Below, in pieces: positions 15,064 to 24,391 of a stretch of 64,000 bases of DNA. Each line of letters opens with the position of its first letter. Positions within the stretch are counted from its first letter, which is position 1. The position numbers were made by a program, and so were the translations under genes. Below the pieces are notes generated by a model. It was not told where the DNA came from and did not search any database. It worked only from the letters and a program-made list of their open reading frames with translations. This DNA comes from Chlorobiaceae bacterium (GTDB taxonomy: Bacteria; Bacteroidota; Chlorobiia; Chlorobiales; Chlorobiaceae): contig JAAXWO010000001.1 of assembly GCA_013334965.1 (NCBI GenBank), positions 87,829-151,828 of the forward strand, written 5' to 3'.

Positions 15064-16077
15064 ATGAGCGATTCTGAATTTTTGCTTTATCAGGCTTCCG
15101 ACGGTAAGATCACCGTTGATGTCTGGTTGGAGGATGAGACTGTCTGGTTGACGCAGGCGCATTTATGCGATCTGTTCCAGAAATCGAAACCGACGATCAG
15201 TGAGCATATCAAGCACATTTTTGACGAGGGTGAACTGGTCGAAACGTCAGTTGTTCGGAATTTCCGAACAACTGCTTCTGATGGAAAAGCCTATGACGTT
15301 CGTTACTACAATCTCGACGTGATTATTTCGGTCGGGTATCGGGTTAAATCGCATCAGGGTACCCAGTTCCGGATTTGGGCAACCCAGCGCCTGAAAGAGT
15401 ACATCGTCAAAGGTTTCGCCTTGAATGATGAGCGCTTCAAGAGCGGCAGTTCAATGAACTATTTCACGGAGTTGCAGGAGCGCATCCGCGAAATCAGGCT
15501 CTCCGAACGGTTATTCTACCAGAAAATCAAGGATATCTATGCCACCAGCATCGATTACGACCCAAAGGACGAGAAGACGATAGAGTTCTTCAAGATCGTC
15601 CAGAATAAATTGCTCTGGGCAATCAGCGAGCAGACGGCCGCGGAACTGGTGTACCGTCGAGCAAATGCGGATTTGCCATTGATGGGCATGCAGTCGTTCG
15701 ATAAAAAAGGTGTTCCGGTTCGCAAGGACGATGCGGGGATTGCCAAGAACTATCTCGATCATGATGAGATCAGACTGTTAGGGCTGCTGGTGGAGCAGTA
15801 TCTGGCATTCGCTGAAGCCATGGCACAGCAGCGAACACCCATGTCGATGCAGAACTGGATTCAGCGGCTGGATGCGATCATTCAGCTTAACGGACGTGAG
15901 CTGCTTACCCATGCAGGAAAGATCAGTCATCAACTGGCGATTGAGAAATCAAGTCGTGAGTATGAAAAATATAGAGAGAATCAGAAGCAGCAGCAGCGTG
16001 AAGAGAGTCTGAGGGAGTTGGAAACGGATCTCAGGAAACTTAAGCCAGGTAAACAAACGGGTAAGGGAAATGAGTGA
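15064..16077 (+). CDS. RhuM-family protein
   Basis: 337 residues. The N-terminal domain with VWLTQAHLCDLFQKSKPTIS and the KAYDVRYYNLDVIISVGYRV block are hallmarks of the RhuM (virulence protein) family, which combines a KilA-N/BRO-like DNA-associated N-terminus with a helical middle and coiled C-terminus. Such genes are often embedded in type I R-M operons, as here, between hsdS and hsdR. Function is not established. The last 8 bp overlap hsdR (ATGAGTGA), so translation is coupled. Confidence 0.88.
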   Translation: MSDSEFLLYQASDGKITVDVWLEDETVWLTQAHLCDLFQKSKPTISEHIKHIFDEGELVETSVVRNFRTTASDGKAYDVRYYNLDVIISVGYRVKSHQGTQFRIWATQRLKEYIVKGFALNDERFKSGSSMNYFTELQERIREIRLSERLFYQKIKDIYATSIDYDPKDEKTIEFFKIVQNKLLWAISEQTAAELVYRRANADLPLMGMQSFDKKGVPVRKDDAGIAKNYLDHDEIRLLGLLVEQYLAFAEAMAQQRTPMSMQNWIQRLDAIIQLNGRELLTHAGKISHQLAIEKSSREYEKYRENQKQQQREESLRELETDLRKLKPGKQTGKGNE

Positions 16078-19000
16078 TTTTCAGACAAATGAACAGTATC
16101 TGTCCCAGATTCCGGCTTTGCAGCTCCTGACAGGGCTGGGCTATGAATACCTTACACCGGCTGAGGCGCTCCGTGAACGGCAGCAGCGGACTTCGAATGT
16201 CTTGCTCGAGAACATCCTGCGCAGCCAGCTCAAGGAGATCAACCGTATCAGGTACAAGGGGAGTGAGTATCTCTTCAGCGAGGAGAATATCCAGTCTGCC
16301 ATCCAGAAGCTGAAAAACATCAAGTACGATGGGTTGCTGAGAACCAATGAGGCGGTGTATGATCTCATTACGCTCGGAACAGCCATGGAACAGGCCATCG
16401 AGGGGGATTCCAAGAGCTTCAATCTGAACTACATCGACTGGCGCAATCCGGACCGGAACAGTTTTCATGTCACGGTTGAGTTCAGCGTTGAGCGCTCCCG
16501 GAGCACAGAGACGACCCGGCCGGATATCGTTCTTTTCGTCAACGGCATCCCGTTTTGCGTGATCGAGTGCAAGTCTCCGACAACCGAAATCGATCAGGCG
16601 GTTTCACAGTCCATCAGAAACCAGAACGACGACTTTATCCCGAAGTTGTTCGTCTATACCCAGTTGCTTCTTGCTCTGAACAAAAATAGTTCCATGTATG
16701 CTACGACGGGAACAGCGGTCAAGTTCTGGAGTGTATGGAAAGAATTCGGAAAAGATCAGGCGGGTGTGCCGAGTAAGATGTTGACCACATTGAAGCAGAA
16801 GCCTTTGTCTGATGAACTGCGAAAGAAAATCTCGAATACCTTTCATTGCCAATTGCCTGAAGTCCAGTCTCAACTGGTAACCCCACAGGATGAAGCCCTG
16901 TATTCGCTTTGCCGACCGGAAAGGCTTCTTGAACTGGCCTGGAAGTTTACTGTTTTTGATGGCGGATTCAGGAAAATTGCCCGGTATCAGCAGTACTTCG
17001 TCGTCAAGTCGACGTTGAACCGTGTCAAGCAATACAATAATAGCGGAACTCGCAAAGGCGGGGTTATCTGGCATACGCAGGGGTCGGGCAAATCCCTGAC
17101 CATGGTGATGCTGGCCCGCAATCTTGCCCTCGATCCCGAAATACAGAATCCCCGTATCGTTCTTGTCACAGACCGCGACGATCTGGACCGGCAGCTTGGC
17201 AATACCTTTGCGGCCTGCGGTCTTGAAGCCAATCGTGCAACGTCGGGCAGGAACCTGCTTGAACTGGTGTCCGAAAAGAGGTCCGGTATCGTCACCACAC
17301 TTATTCACAAGTTTGACAAGGCATTCTCCATCAGCAAGTACCGTGATGATTCCCCCGATATTTTCATTCTTGTTGATGAGAGCCATCGAACCCAGTTTGG
17401 TTCGTTTGCCGCCAGGATGCGCCAGATGTTCCCGCATGCCTGCTACCTTGGATTCACGGGAACTCCGTTGCTGAAGAAGGAGAAAAACAACTTCACCAGA
17501 TTCGGGAAACTTGTCGAGCCCCATTATTCGATTTCACAGGCGGTTGAAGATGGTGCGGTCGTTCCGCTGCTCTATGAGGGGCGTCATGTGGAGATGACCC
17601 AGAACAAGGCTGCAGTGGATCTGTGGTTCGAGCGTCATACTCAGGGATTGACCAGAGAGCAGCAGGCGGACCTGAAACGCAAGTATGCTCGTGCTGAAAT
17701 GCTGAACAAGACGGATCAGGTTATTTTCATGCGAGCTTTCGATATCAGCGAACATTTCCGCGCCAACTGGCAGGGAACGGGGTTCAAGGCCCAACTGGTT
17801 TCGCCAAACAAGGCGTCCGCGCTGAAATATCATGCCTGTCTCAACGAGATCGGGGTGGTCAGTTCCGAAGTCCTCATTTCTCCTCCGGATATGCGCGAAG
17901 GCTTTGAAGAAACCGATGATGAGCCGCGCGACGAGGTGGTGAAATTCTGGCAGAAGATGATGAAGCGCTATGGCTCCGAGGAGGAGTACACCAAGCAGCT
18001 TATCAACCAGTTCAAGCATGGCAGCGATCCGGAAATCCTGATTGTGGTCGATAAACTCCTGACCGGTTTCGATGCGCCCCGGAATGCTGTTCTCTATTTA
18101 TGCAGGGTTCTCAAGGAGCATACGCTGTTGCAGGCTATCGCACGGGTGAACCGTATTCATGAGGGAAAGGAGTTTGGCTTTATCGTCGATTATGCGAACG
18201 TGCTCGGGGAGTTGGACAAAGCCCTGACCATGTACAGTGCGTTTGAAGGGTTCGATGAAGCCGACCTTGCCGGAACCCTTACCTCCATCAACAGCGAGAT
18301 CGAAAAACTGCCGACTCGGTATTCGGACCTGTGGGACCTTTTTAAAACCGTTAAAAACTCTTACGACGAGGAGGCTTATGAGCTTTTGCTTGCCGATGAT
18401 GAACTGAGGGCTGAGTTTTACAGGCGACTTACCGAATTTGGCAAGAGTCTCGCTATTGCGCTCTCATCCGAGAAGTTTCTGGAGGAGACGGCTGAACAAA
18501 TGCTGTCACGATATAAAACTGATCTCAGGAAGTTTCAGTCTCTCCGGGCATCCGTCCAGTTACGTTATGCCGAATCCGTTGATTACCGGGAATACGAGCC
18601 TAAAATCAGGAAGCTGCTTGATACCCACATTCAGGCTGACGAGGTGATCCAGCTCAATGAGCCGGTGAACATTTTTGATGACCACATGTTCAATCAGGTC
18701 AAAGAGGAGCAGGGTGTATATCGTAAGGGGAAAACAACGGCTTCCCGTGCTGATACGATTGCCCATGCCACAAAAAAGGCGATAACGGAAAGAATGGATG
18801 AAGATCCTGCTTTTTACCAGAAGTTTTCCCGATTGATCCAGCAAGCCATCGAGGATTTCAGGGCAAAAAGGATATCTGACCTGGAATATCTGCATAAAGT
18901 CGTCGATATCCGGAACAATGTTGTCGGCAAGGTTCATGACGACGTTCCCGATACCCTTGCCGGAAATGAAGATGCCATGGCCTATTACGGAGTGTTGAAG

Positions 19001-19267
19001 CCCTTTCTTGAAAAGCAGGATCAGGATGCACAGGTGCTTGAGAGTGCTGCTTCCTGTATGGCAGTGGCGATATGTGAGATTCTCGTGAAACACAGGAAAG
19101 TTCATTTCTGGGATGACGAAGATGCTCAGAACCAGGCTATAAACGAAATTGACGATTACCTCTACGATGAACTGAAAATCAGCAGAGGGTTCGCCTTGTC
19201 TGTTGATGAGATGGACGAGATCATTGCCAAAGTCATGCTGGTGGCCAGGCACAGAAGTCATGGATAA
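16070..19267 (+). CDS. hsdR: Type I restriction endonuclease subunit HsdR
   Basis: 1065 residues. The N-terminal PD-(D/E)xK nuclease shows D152 and E166-x-K168 in the VIECK strand. The translocase follows: Walker A TQGSGKS at 336-342, DESH box at 436-439, and motif VI region around QAIARVNR (about 686-693). The C-terminal helical part should bind the methylase core. HsdR translocates DNA and cuts it away from unmethylated sites. It is separated from hsdM/hsdS by four passenger genes, but order and strand are kept. Intact by reading frame. Confidence 0.95.
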   Translation: MSDFQTNEQYLSQIPALQLLTGLGYEYLTPAEALRERQQRTSNVLLENILRSQLKEINRIRYKGSEYLFSEENIQSAIQKLKNIKYDGLLRTNEAVYDLITLGTAMEQAIEGDSKSFNLNYIDWRNPDRNSFHVTVEFSVERSRSTETTRPDIVLFVNGIPFCVIECKSPTTEIDQAVSQSIRNQNDDFIPKLFVYTQLLLALNKNSSMYATTGTAVKFWSVWKEFGKDQAGVPSKMLTTLKQKPLSDELRKKISNTFHCQLPEVQSQLVTPQDEALYSLCRPERLLELAWKFTVFDGGFRKIARYQQYFVVKSTLNRVKQYNNSGTRKGGVIWHTQGSGKSLTMVMLARNLALDPEIQNPRIVLVTDRDDLDRQLGNTFAACGLEANRATSGRNLLELVSEKRSGIVTTLIHKFDKAFSISKYRDDSPDIFILVDESHRTQFGSFAARMRQMFPHACYLGFTGTPLLKKEKNNFTRFGKLVEPHYSISQAVEDGAVVPLLYEGRHVEMTQNKAAVDLWFERHTQGLTREQQADLKRKYARAEMLNKTDQVIFMRAFDISEHFRANWQGTGFKAQLVSPNKASALKYHACLNEIGVVSSEVLISPPDMREGFEETDDEPRDEVVKFWQKMMKRYGSEEEYTKQLINQFKHGSDPEILIVVDKLLTGFDAPRNAVLYLCRVLKEHTLLQAIARVNRIHEGKEFGFIVDYANVLGELDKALTMYSAFEGFDEADLAGTLTSINSEIEKLPTRYSDLWDLFKTVKNSYDEEAYELLLADDELRAEFYRRLTEFGKSLAIALSSEKFLEETAEQMLSRYKTDLRKFQSLRASVQLRYAESVDYREYEPKIRKLLDTHIQADEVIQLNEPVNIFDDHMFNQVKEEQGVYRKGKTTASRADTIAHATKKAITERMDEDPAFYQKFSRLIQQAIEDFRAKRISDLEYLHKVVDIRNNVVGKVHDDVPDTLAGNEDAMAYYGVLKPFLEKQDQDAQVLESAASCMAVAICEILVKHRKVHFWDDEDAQNQAINEIDDYLYDELKISRGFALSVDEMDEIIAKVMLVARHRSHG

Positions 19268-19997
19268 TCGGGCATGTTGTATGAATGAGATTGATGGCTT
19301 TCAACTGAAATACGGCGGGAGGACTATCGAATACAATCTGTTGTATTGCGACAGAAAGACCATGGAAATTGCAGTTCTTCCTGACTGTTCAGTCATCGTG
19401 AAAGCTCCGCTTGACGCCGGTATGGATTTGATTGAAAGCAGGTTGGCAAAGAGAGCGCGATGGATTGTGCGGCAGATGAACTACTTCGGGCAGTTTAACC
19501 CCAAAACGCCCGAGCGTTGCTATGTCTCAGGAGAGACCCATTTGTACCTTGGTCGGCAATACCGTTTGAAAATCGTTCAAGGTACAGAGAATACGGTCAA
19601 ACTGACCCGTGGTTATTTCCTTGTGACCACAAAAGATATGCTGGGTTCTGATGTTGCAGGAAAGCTTATGGAAAAGTGGTATCTGGAAAAAGCAAAGGAG
19701 CAATTCAAGGAAAGCCTTGATCGTTGCCTGGTAAAGTTGAAGGAATATCCGGTTGTCAGACCTCATGTATCGATAAAGCGAATGCAGAAACGGTGGGGAA
19801 GTTTGTCAGACAAAGGAACCATGACGCTCAACAGGGATTTGATCCGGGCACCCCGGGAGTGCATTGACTATGTTGTTACCCATGAGTTGTGTCATCAGCT
19901 ATGCCGGGATCACAGTTCCGACTTCTATAATTTGCTCGATGCCGTTATCCCTGGTTGGCAAAAGGTCAAGCACCGGCTTGAACTCAGCATGATATGA
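19260..19997 (+). CDS. YgjP-like M48/DUF45 metallopeptidase
   Basis: 245 residues from ATG 19260, which overlaps the hsdR stop; ATG 19281 is an alternative. The zinc site is H208-ELC-H212 with H218 in CRDHSSDF as likely third ligand. The upstream MQKRWGSLS and MTLNRDLIRAP stretches are diagnostic of the YgjP family. Such genes often directly follow type I hsdR, and the family name in some databases is SprT-like/DUF45. The role in the R-M context is unknown; turnover of HsdR or other proteins is a guess. Confidence 0.88.
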   Translation: MDNRACCMNEIDGFQLKYGGRTIEYNLLYCDRKTMEIAVLPDCSVIVKAPLDAGMDLIESRLAKRARWIVRQMNYFGQFNPKTPERCYVSGETHLYLGRQYRLKIVQGTENTVKLTRGYFLVTTKDMLGSDVAGKLMEKWYLEKAKEQFKESLDRCLVKLKEYPVVRPHVSIKRMQKRWGSLSDKGTMTLNRDLIRAPRECIDYVVTHELCHQLCRDHSSDFYNLLDAVIPGWQKVKHRLELSMI

Positions 19998-20173
19998 AGG
20001 ACCAAAAGGACGAAGAGCAGGAGTGTCTTTTCGGGGGGTTGAGTTTTTGGTTTGCTGATGATATGTACAAGGTTCCCGAGATAAGAGGGACTTAAAGGAC
20101 CAAAAGGACAAGAGAAAATATTCTTCTCTTCGCCCTTGAGTCCTTTAAGTCCCTTTCGTCCTTTTGGTCCCTT
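19997..20173. repeat. Nested inverted-repeat element, MITE-like, also likely bidirectional terminator
   Basis: Outer arms at 19997-20014 and 20155-20173 are reverse complements with a single one-base indel, each carrying the motif GGACCAAAAGGACGAA. Inner arms AGGGACTTAAAGGAC (20086-20100) and GTCCTTTAAGTCCCT (20140-20154) are perfect. AAGAGAA/TTCTCTT (20110-20116, 20124-20130) makes a hairpin between them. The unit fills the gap between two converging genes and could end both transcripts. Size and terminal symmetry resemble a miniature mobile element. Confidence 0.65.
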
Positions 20174-20185
20174 GAGTTATTGCCT

Positions 20186-21460
20186 TCAATGCACCGAGCA
20201 CGAAATGCAGGGATCGTAGGATCTCACCAGCATCACGCAGAGTTTTTCTGTCTCCTGTTCGCTCTTGCCTTCCGCAAGCGCCTGTTCGGCCAGGGCGTGC
20301 AGGTCGTAGTGGATGTTGGCGTTGTTCTGTGTGGTCGGGATGATGCAGTCGGCCTTGATGACCTTGCCCTCATCGTCGGTTTCCATGTGGTGGTAGAGAA
20401 TTCCCCTTGGGGCCTCCACGGCTCCGGTGGCCGATCCAGCTTTCGGTTTGTATGAAACCCTGATGTCGCGCAGTTCGTCATCGAGCAGCCAGTTGATGAG
20501 CGTATCGGCCTCCTCGATGATCTGGTGGCACTCCACGAGCTGGGCGACGTTGTTCATGAAGGGGTTGTGACAGACCGGTTCCAGCCCGAAAGCTGCGGCA
20601 GCCGCTTTCGCGCCTGGAAGGAGAAGGTCGTAATTGTTGTTGAATCGCGCCAGTGAGCCTGCTGCCGAAGACTGCCTGCTCAGTTTCGTGAACTTCGAGG
20701 TCGAGAAATCGGTCAGGTACTCGTTGGTCATCTCCAGGTAATCGTTTTCGTCGCGGACGACGCCGTCTGTTGAAACCAGATCTCCGCCGATGTATGGGTA
20801 GCTCTTGCCGTCATGCAGCGAGATGAATTCGGTTTCACGCACGAAGTCCGGCAGGGTGAGCGTCCTGAAAAATGCCGTCGTTTTTTCGAGTGCGGGCCTG
20901 CATTCGGCGATCTTCGTCTTGAGCTCCAGAAGCCGTTGTTTCGACGGCGCCTTGCTCAAACCGCCGAGCACGAGGCTGACCGGGTGGGTGCAGCGTCCAC
21001 AGGTGGCGATGCTCAGCGCGTTGCCGAGCTCCTTGAGCATGAGGCCTGCCTGTACGATCTCCGGGTGCGATTGCATGATCGGCAATGCGCTCGGTGCGTT
21101 CAGGAAGTCGGGGGCGGCAAGGAAGAACAGGTGAAGCGCATGGCTCGACAGGGTCTCCCCGTGCATGGCAAGGAGCCTGATGATCCTTGCTGTTTCAGGC
21201 GGAGTGATCTCCATGGCGCGTTCGAGCGCCCGGATGCTTGCCAGCGTATGGCTGATGGAGCAGATGCCGCAGATCCTCGATGTCAGGAAGGGCGCCCTTT
21301 CTGCGCTGATGCCCTTGATCATCGCTTCGAAGAACCTCGGGGTTTCGATTACGGCCCATTTCGCTTCGGTGAGCCGTCCCTCCCTGACCGCGATGTGGAT
21401 GTTTCCATGCCCTTCGACCCTGGTCAGGTGGCGGATATCGATGTTGAAATCAACGTTCAT
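20186..21460 (-). CDS. hydA: NiFe hydrogenase large (alpha) subunit, sulfhydrogenase type
   Basis: 424 residues. The first NiFe ligand pair is C64-x-x-C67 in RICGIC, and the second is C418-x-x-C421 in DPCISC, followed by SVH424. It fits the cytosolic group 3b bidirectional/sulfhydrogenase family, oxidising H2 or making it with NAD(P). The protein ends exactly at His424; most NiFe large subunits carry a C-terminal peptide cleaved after this His by a maturation protease. Start ATG overlaps hydD by four bases. It is the last gene of hydB-hydG-hydD-hydA. Confidence 0.93.
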   Translation of the reverse strand: MNVDFNIDIRHLTRVEGHGNIHIAVREGRLTEAKWAVIETPRFFEAMIKGISAERAPFLTSRICGICSISHTLASIRALERAMEITPPETARIIRLLAMHGETLSSHALHLFFLAAPDFLNAPSALPIMQSHPEIVQAGLMLKELGNALSIATCGRCTHPVSLVLGGLSKAPSKQRLLELKTKIAECRPALEKTTAFFRTLTLPDFVRETEFISLHDGKSYPYIGGDLVSTDGVVRDENDYLEMTNEYLTDFSTSKFTKLSRQSSAAGSLARFNNNYDLLLPGAKAAAAAFGLEPVCHNPFMNNVAQLVECHQIIEEADTLINWLLDDELRDIRVSYKPKAGSATGAVEAPRGILYHHMETDDEGKVIKADCIIPTTQNNANIHYDLHALAEQALAEGKSEQETEKLCVMLVRSYDPCISCSVH

Positions 21461-22215
21461 GTGTCAAGGTATTCTGCGAACCCGTTGTAGAATGAAAGTT
21501 TTTCCCTCATGTCGGCAATGCTGAGCTGTTTGTCCTTGACCAGCTGCTTGAACGAGGCGAAGTTGATGTCATCTGCCGGACCCCGGCAGCCGAGGCAGGG
21601 GGTTTTTCCGGTAGGACATACCGCATCGCAACCGGCCCTCGAAATCGGCCCGAGGCAAATTTCGCCAAGGTCGAAGAGGCAGGTGTTGAGTTTCTGCTTG
21701 CAGTCCACGCAGACCGGGTATTTCGGCAGGCTGACCTGCGAGCGTGTGACCACGCCGATCACAATCCTTTCGACCTCCTCTTTGGATACCGGGCAGCCGG
21801 GGATCGACAGATCGACCTGGACGATGTCGCTGATCTTCATGGAGGGCATCGTGTCGATCGTTTTGCCGTCATAGACCTCGCGGATCGCTTCATCCTGCGG
21901 AATACGGTTCTTGAGGTTGTTGACTCCGCCGAAACAGGCGCAGCTTCCGAAGGCGATGAGGACCGTTGCCTGTGCCCGGATCGCCTTGAGCCGGTCGATC
22001 TCGTCGCTGCGGGTGATGCTGCCTTCGACCAGGGCGATGTCATAGTCGTTGTGCCGCTCCGAGGAGATCTCCCTGAAGTTGCGGATGTCGAGCAGGTTGA
22101 GGAAGTCCGGAAGGGTCGACTCTTTGTTGGCCAGTTGCAGCTGGCACCCTTCGCAGCAGGTGAAGTCGAACGAGCCGACCTTCACCTTATCCATTTTAAA
22201 GCCGAGATGGTTCAT
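21457..22215 (-). CDS. hydD: NiFe hydrogenase small (delta) subunit
   Basis: 252 residues. The proximal cluster motif is C20-C21-x2-C24 (FTCCEGC). Further cysteines occur in [15 protein letters not shown], and the C-terminal set [18 protein letters not shown], suiting three Fe-S clusters. No Tat signal is present, so the enzyme stays in the cytoplasm. Internal Met8 could also be the start. It pairs with HydA, passing electrons to the HydB/HydG module. Confidence 0.92.
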   Translation of the reverse strand: MNHLGFKMDKVKVGSFDFTCCEGCQLQLANKESTLPDFLNLLDIRNFREISSERHNDYDIALVEGSITRSDEIDRLKAIRAQATVLIAFGSCACFGGVNNLKNRIPQDEAIREVYDGKTIDTMPSMKISDIVQVDLSIPGCPVSKEEVERIVIGVVTRSQVSLPKYPVCVDCKQKLNTCLFDLGEICLGPISRAGCDAVCPTGKTPCLGCRGPADDINFASFKQLVKDKQLSIADMREKLSFYNGFAEYLDT

Positions 22216-22225
22216 GAGTGTTTTG

Positions 22226-23143
22226 CTATATCGCTTCCTTGAGGTTCATGACCGACCAGTAGTCGAACACCGGTCCGTCCAGGCAGGTGAAGGTAGAGCC
22301 GACCATGCAGCGGCAGCACTTGCCCATGCCGCAGTGCATCCTGCGCTCAAGCGACACGAACATCCGGTTCATCGGGATGCCCATGCGGTCGAGGTGGCTG
22401 CAGACGAACTTGAACATGACCGGCGGGCCGCAGACGATGGCGTAGGTCTCCTTGGGGTTGAAGCTGAATTCGTCGAGCAGGGCGGTGATCATGCCGCTCC
22501 GGCCTGTCCATGACTGATCTGGTTTTTCGACGATGGTGCGCATCTGTACGTGGCTCACTTTCTGCCACTCCTCGAACTGGTAGGTGAAGAGCATCTGCGA
22601 CGGCTCTTTGGCACCGTACAGCAGGAAAACCTCCTTGTACCTGTCGCGATGGTCGTTGATCCAGAAGAGGGGGGCGCGCATCGGGGCTATACCGAGTCCG
22701 CCGGCGATCAGGAGGACGTTCTTGCCCTGCATTTCGGCCATCGGGAAGGCGGTTCCGAACGGCCCCCTGACGGAGACGAAAGCTCCCTGGCGAGCTTCGA
22801 AGAGCGCTGAGGTGACATGGCCCGCCTTGCGGATGCAAAGCTCGATGAACTCGTGGTTGCTGGTCGAACTCGAAATCGAGATCGGAGCTTCGCCATATCC
22901 CGGCACTTCGAGCATGAGGAACTGCCCCGGCCTGAAGTTGAACACCTCACGTTCGAGCGGATCGACGATTCGGAGCTGGAACACCCTTTCGTGGCTTGAG
23001 AGCGGCACGATGTTCGTTATCCGGCACTTGTACCCCTTGTCGGTGATCATGACCTCGGACTTTTTCTGGAAGTCCGGGATCCGGCCGGCGAACGGCTCGA
23101 GGTTCAGGTTTTGCTCGGGGATGGTAAAACGCATGTCAGGCAT
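22226..23143 (-). CDS. hydG: Sulfhydrogenase gamma subunit, FAD/NAD(P)-binding
   Basis: 305 residues from ATG 23143 with GGAG ten bases upstream; the frame is open further upstream but only as an overlap with hydB. A ferredoxin-reductase-like FAD domain comes first (GPFGTAFP region), then the nucleotide-binding [13 protein letters not shown]-terminal 2Fe-2S motif [10 protein letters not shown] ends the protein, as in dihydroorotate dehydrogenase electron-transfer subunits. It links hydrogenase electrons to NAD(P). It overlaps hydB by 40 bp. Confidence 0.92.
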   Translation of the reverse strand: MPDMRFTIPEQNLNLEPFAGRIPDFQKKSEVMITDKGYKCRITNIVPLSSHERVFQLRIVDPLEREVFNFRPGQFLMLEVPGYGEAPISISSSTSNHEFIELCIRKAGHVTSALFEARQGAFVSVRGPFGTAFPMAEMQGKNVLLIAGGLGIAPMRAPLFWINDHRDRYKEVFLLYGAKEPSQMLFTYQFEEWQKVSHVQMRTIVEKPDQSWTGRSGMITALLDEFSFNPKETYAIVCGPPVMFKFVCSHLDRMGIPMNRMFVSLERRMHCGMGKCCRCMVGSTFTCLDGPVFDYWSVMNLKEAI

Positions 23144-24183
23144 GATTCTCGCTCCAGTCTGAGGTCGTTTATGACGTCTTTCGGGTTGATGTCTGCAAGG
23201 CATGCCCGCCCGCAGCGGTTGCATCCTACGCAGATCTGCTGGTTGTCGTTGGCCGCGAACCCACGGTAATGGTGGTAGTAGCGGTACTTGAGCCTGTCGC
23301 CGTTCTTTGGCCTGAAGTTGTGGCCGCCGGTGACCTGCGCGAAATCGACCAGGTTGCACGAGTAGAGATGGTTCTGCCGTGTCGAGCCTTCGAGGTCGAT
23401 ATCGAAACGCTCTTCGACGCTGTAGCAGTAGCAGGTGGGGCAGACCATCGCACAGGTTCCGCAGCTGAGGCACTTGTCGCCCCATTTCTGCCAGATCGGG
23501 GAGTCGAATTCGATGTCGAGGAAGCAGGGCAGTCCCGATACCTCGATCTTGGTTTCAAAACTGTGCTTGATATCCTTGCGCCGTTCGATCAGGCGGCAGT
23601 TGTCTTCGTACGTCGGCTCCTGGAGCTCGAACTCTTTCAGGAAGCTGTAGGCTTTCGAGGAGTTGATCGACAGGTAGTAGCTCTCGCCGATATCCGAACA
23701 GAAGAGGTTGAAGCCGTGGTTGACCGTGTGCCTGTTCATCGAATGGCAGAAGCAGTCCGGCAGGGGCAGGTGGTCCATGCCGATGATGAAGTTGTTCTTG
23801 CGACGGGCCAGGTAGTAGGGAGAGGGATAGGCACCATGGAGCATCACGTCGTCGAGGATGTTGATCGCGTTGATGTCGCAGGGCCTGAGCCCGATAAGGA
23901 TGGTCGGGGGGGCTTCGTAATTTACCTCCTGTTCCCAGTTGCCATCGGTGAAGTTGAAGTGTGAGAGCTCGTCGCGGTAAGGCAGGAAGAAGTGCTTGGC
24001 GGATGAGTGGGTGACCGTGTAGTCGAAATCGATTTCGGCGGCGGATTTTACCGGCATGAACTGGTAGATCGGTTTGCCGTTGCTCCCTGTGTCGACCTTC
24101 TGCGGTCCGTAAGCCCTGTTCTCCTTGACGATGGCGTCGATGAAAGCCCTGAATTCGGTTTTCGATATGACCTTGTAGATCAT
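23104..24183 (-). CDS. hydB: Sulfhydrogenase beta subunit, 4Fe-4S protein
   Basis: 359 residues. Two ferredoxin-like 4Fe-4S motifs are at C238/C241/C244/C248 and C318/C321/C324/C328. Extra cysteines near 144-162 may be structural. This matches the beta subunit of sulfhydrogenase and the related anaerobic sulfite reductase subunit A. It wires clusters between the NiFe module and HydG. GGAGGG precedes ATG 24183, and it is the first gene of the operon, with a promoter-like site upstream. Confidence 0.92.
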   Translation of the reverse strand: MIYKVISKTEFRAFIDAIVKENRAYGPQKVDTGSNGKPIYQFMPVKSAAEIDFDYTVTHSSAKHFFLPYRDELSHFNFTDGNWEQEVNYEAPPTILIGLRPCDINAINILDDVMLHGAYPSPYYLARRKNNFIIGMDHLPLPDCFCHSMNRHTVNHGFNLFCSDIGESYYLSINSSKAYSFLKEFELQEPTYEDNCRLIERRKDIKHSFETKIEVSGLPCFLDIEFDSPIWQKWGDKCLSCGTCAMVCPTCYCYSVEERFDIDLEGSTRQNHLYSCNLVDFAQVTGGHNFRPKNGDRLKYRYYHHYRGFAANDNQQICVGCNRCGRACLADINPKDVINDLRLERESCLTCVLPSPSKT

Positions 24184-24315
24184 GGGATCCCTCCGGTTTC
24201 ACGACAATAGATGGAACTGCCCTGAGGCACGGGCGCTTTCCTGTCGTGGAGGGACGGTAATTCTGCGTCATCGAACCGTCGCGGCGGCGGGAGGGCGCCT
24301 TTGCGATTTTACAAT

Positions 24316-24343
24316 TTTATAAATGTACGCAAATGCACTCCAA
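24316..24343 (-). promoter_or_regulatory. Candidate promoter of the hyd operon
   Basis: On the minus strand TTGGAG (24343-24338) and TATAAA (24321-24316) are 16 bp apart, 133-160 bp upstream of hydB. The -35 box is a poor match. The 208-bp gap to the U32 gene has no other gene. Confidence 0.3.
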
Positions 24344-24391
24344 AATAATGCATCAATCGCCATGTTTTCGAGACCCGGAATTGCCGGATCG

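Noticed and set aside
16070..19267. Separate coding regions on the minus strand inside hsdR
   Set aside because: Long open frames there are low-information reversals of the strongly supported HsdR frame.
23144..23485. N-terminal extension of hydG
   Set aside because: It overlaps hydB in another frame and is Arg/Pro-rich like a shadow translation. ATG 23143 has a good ribosome site.
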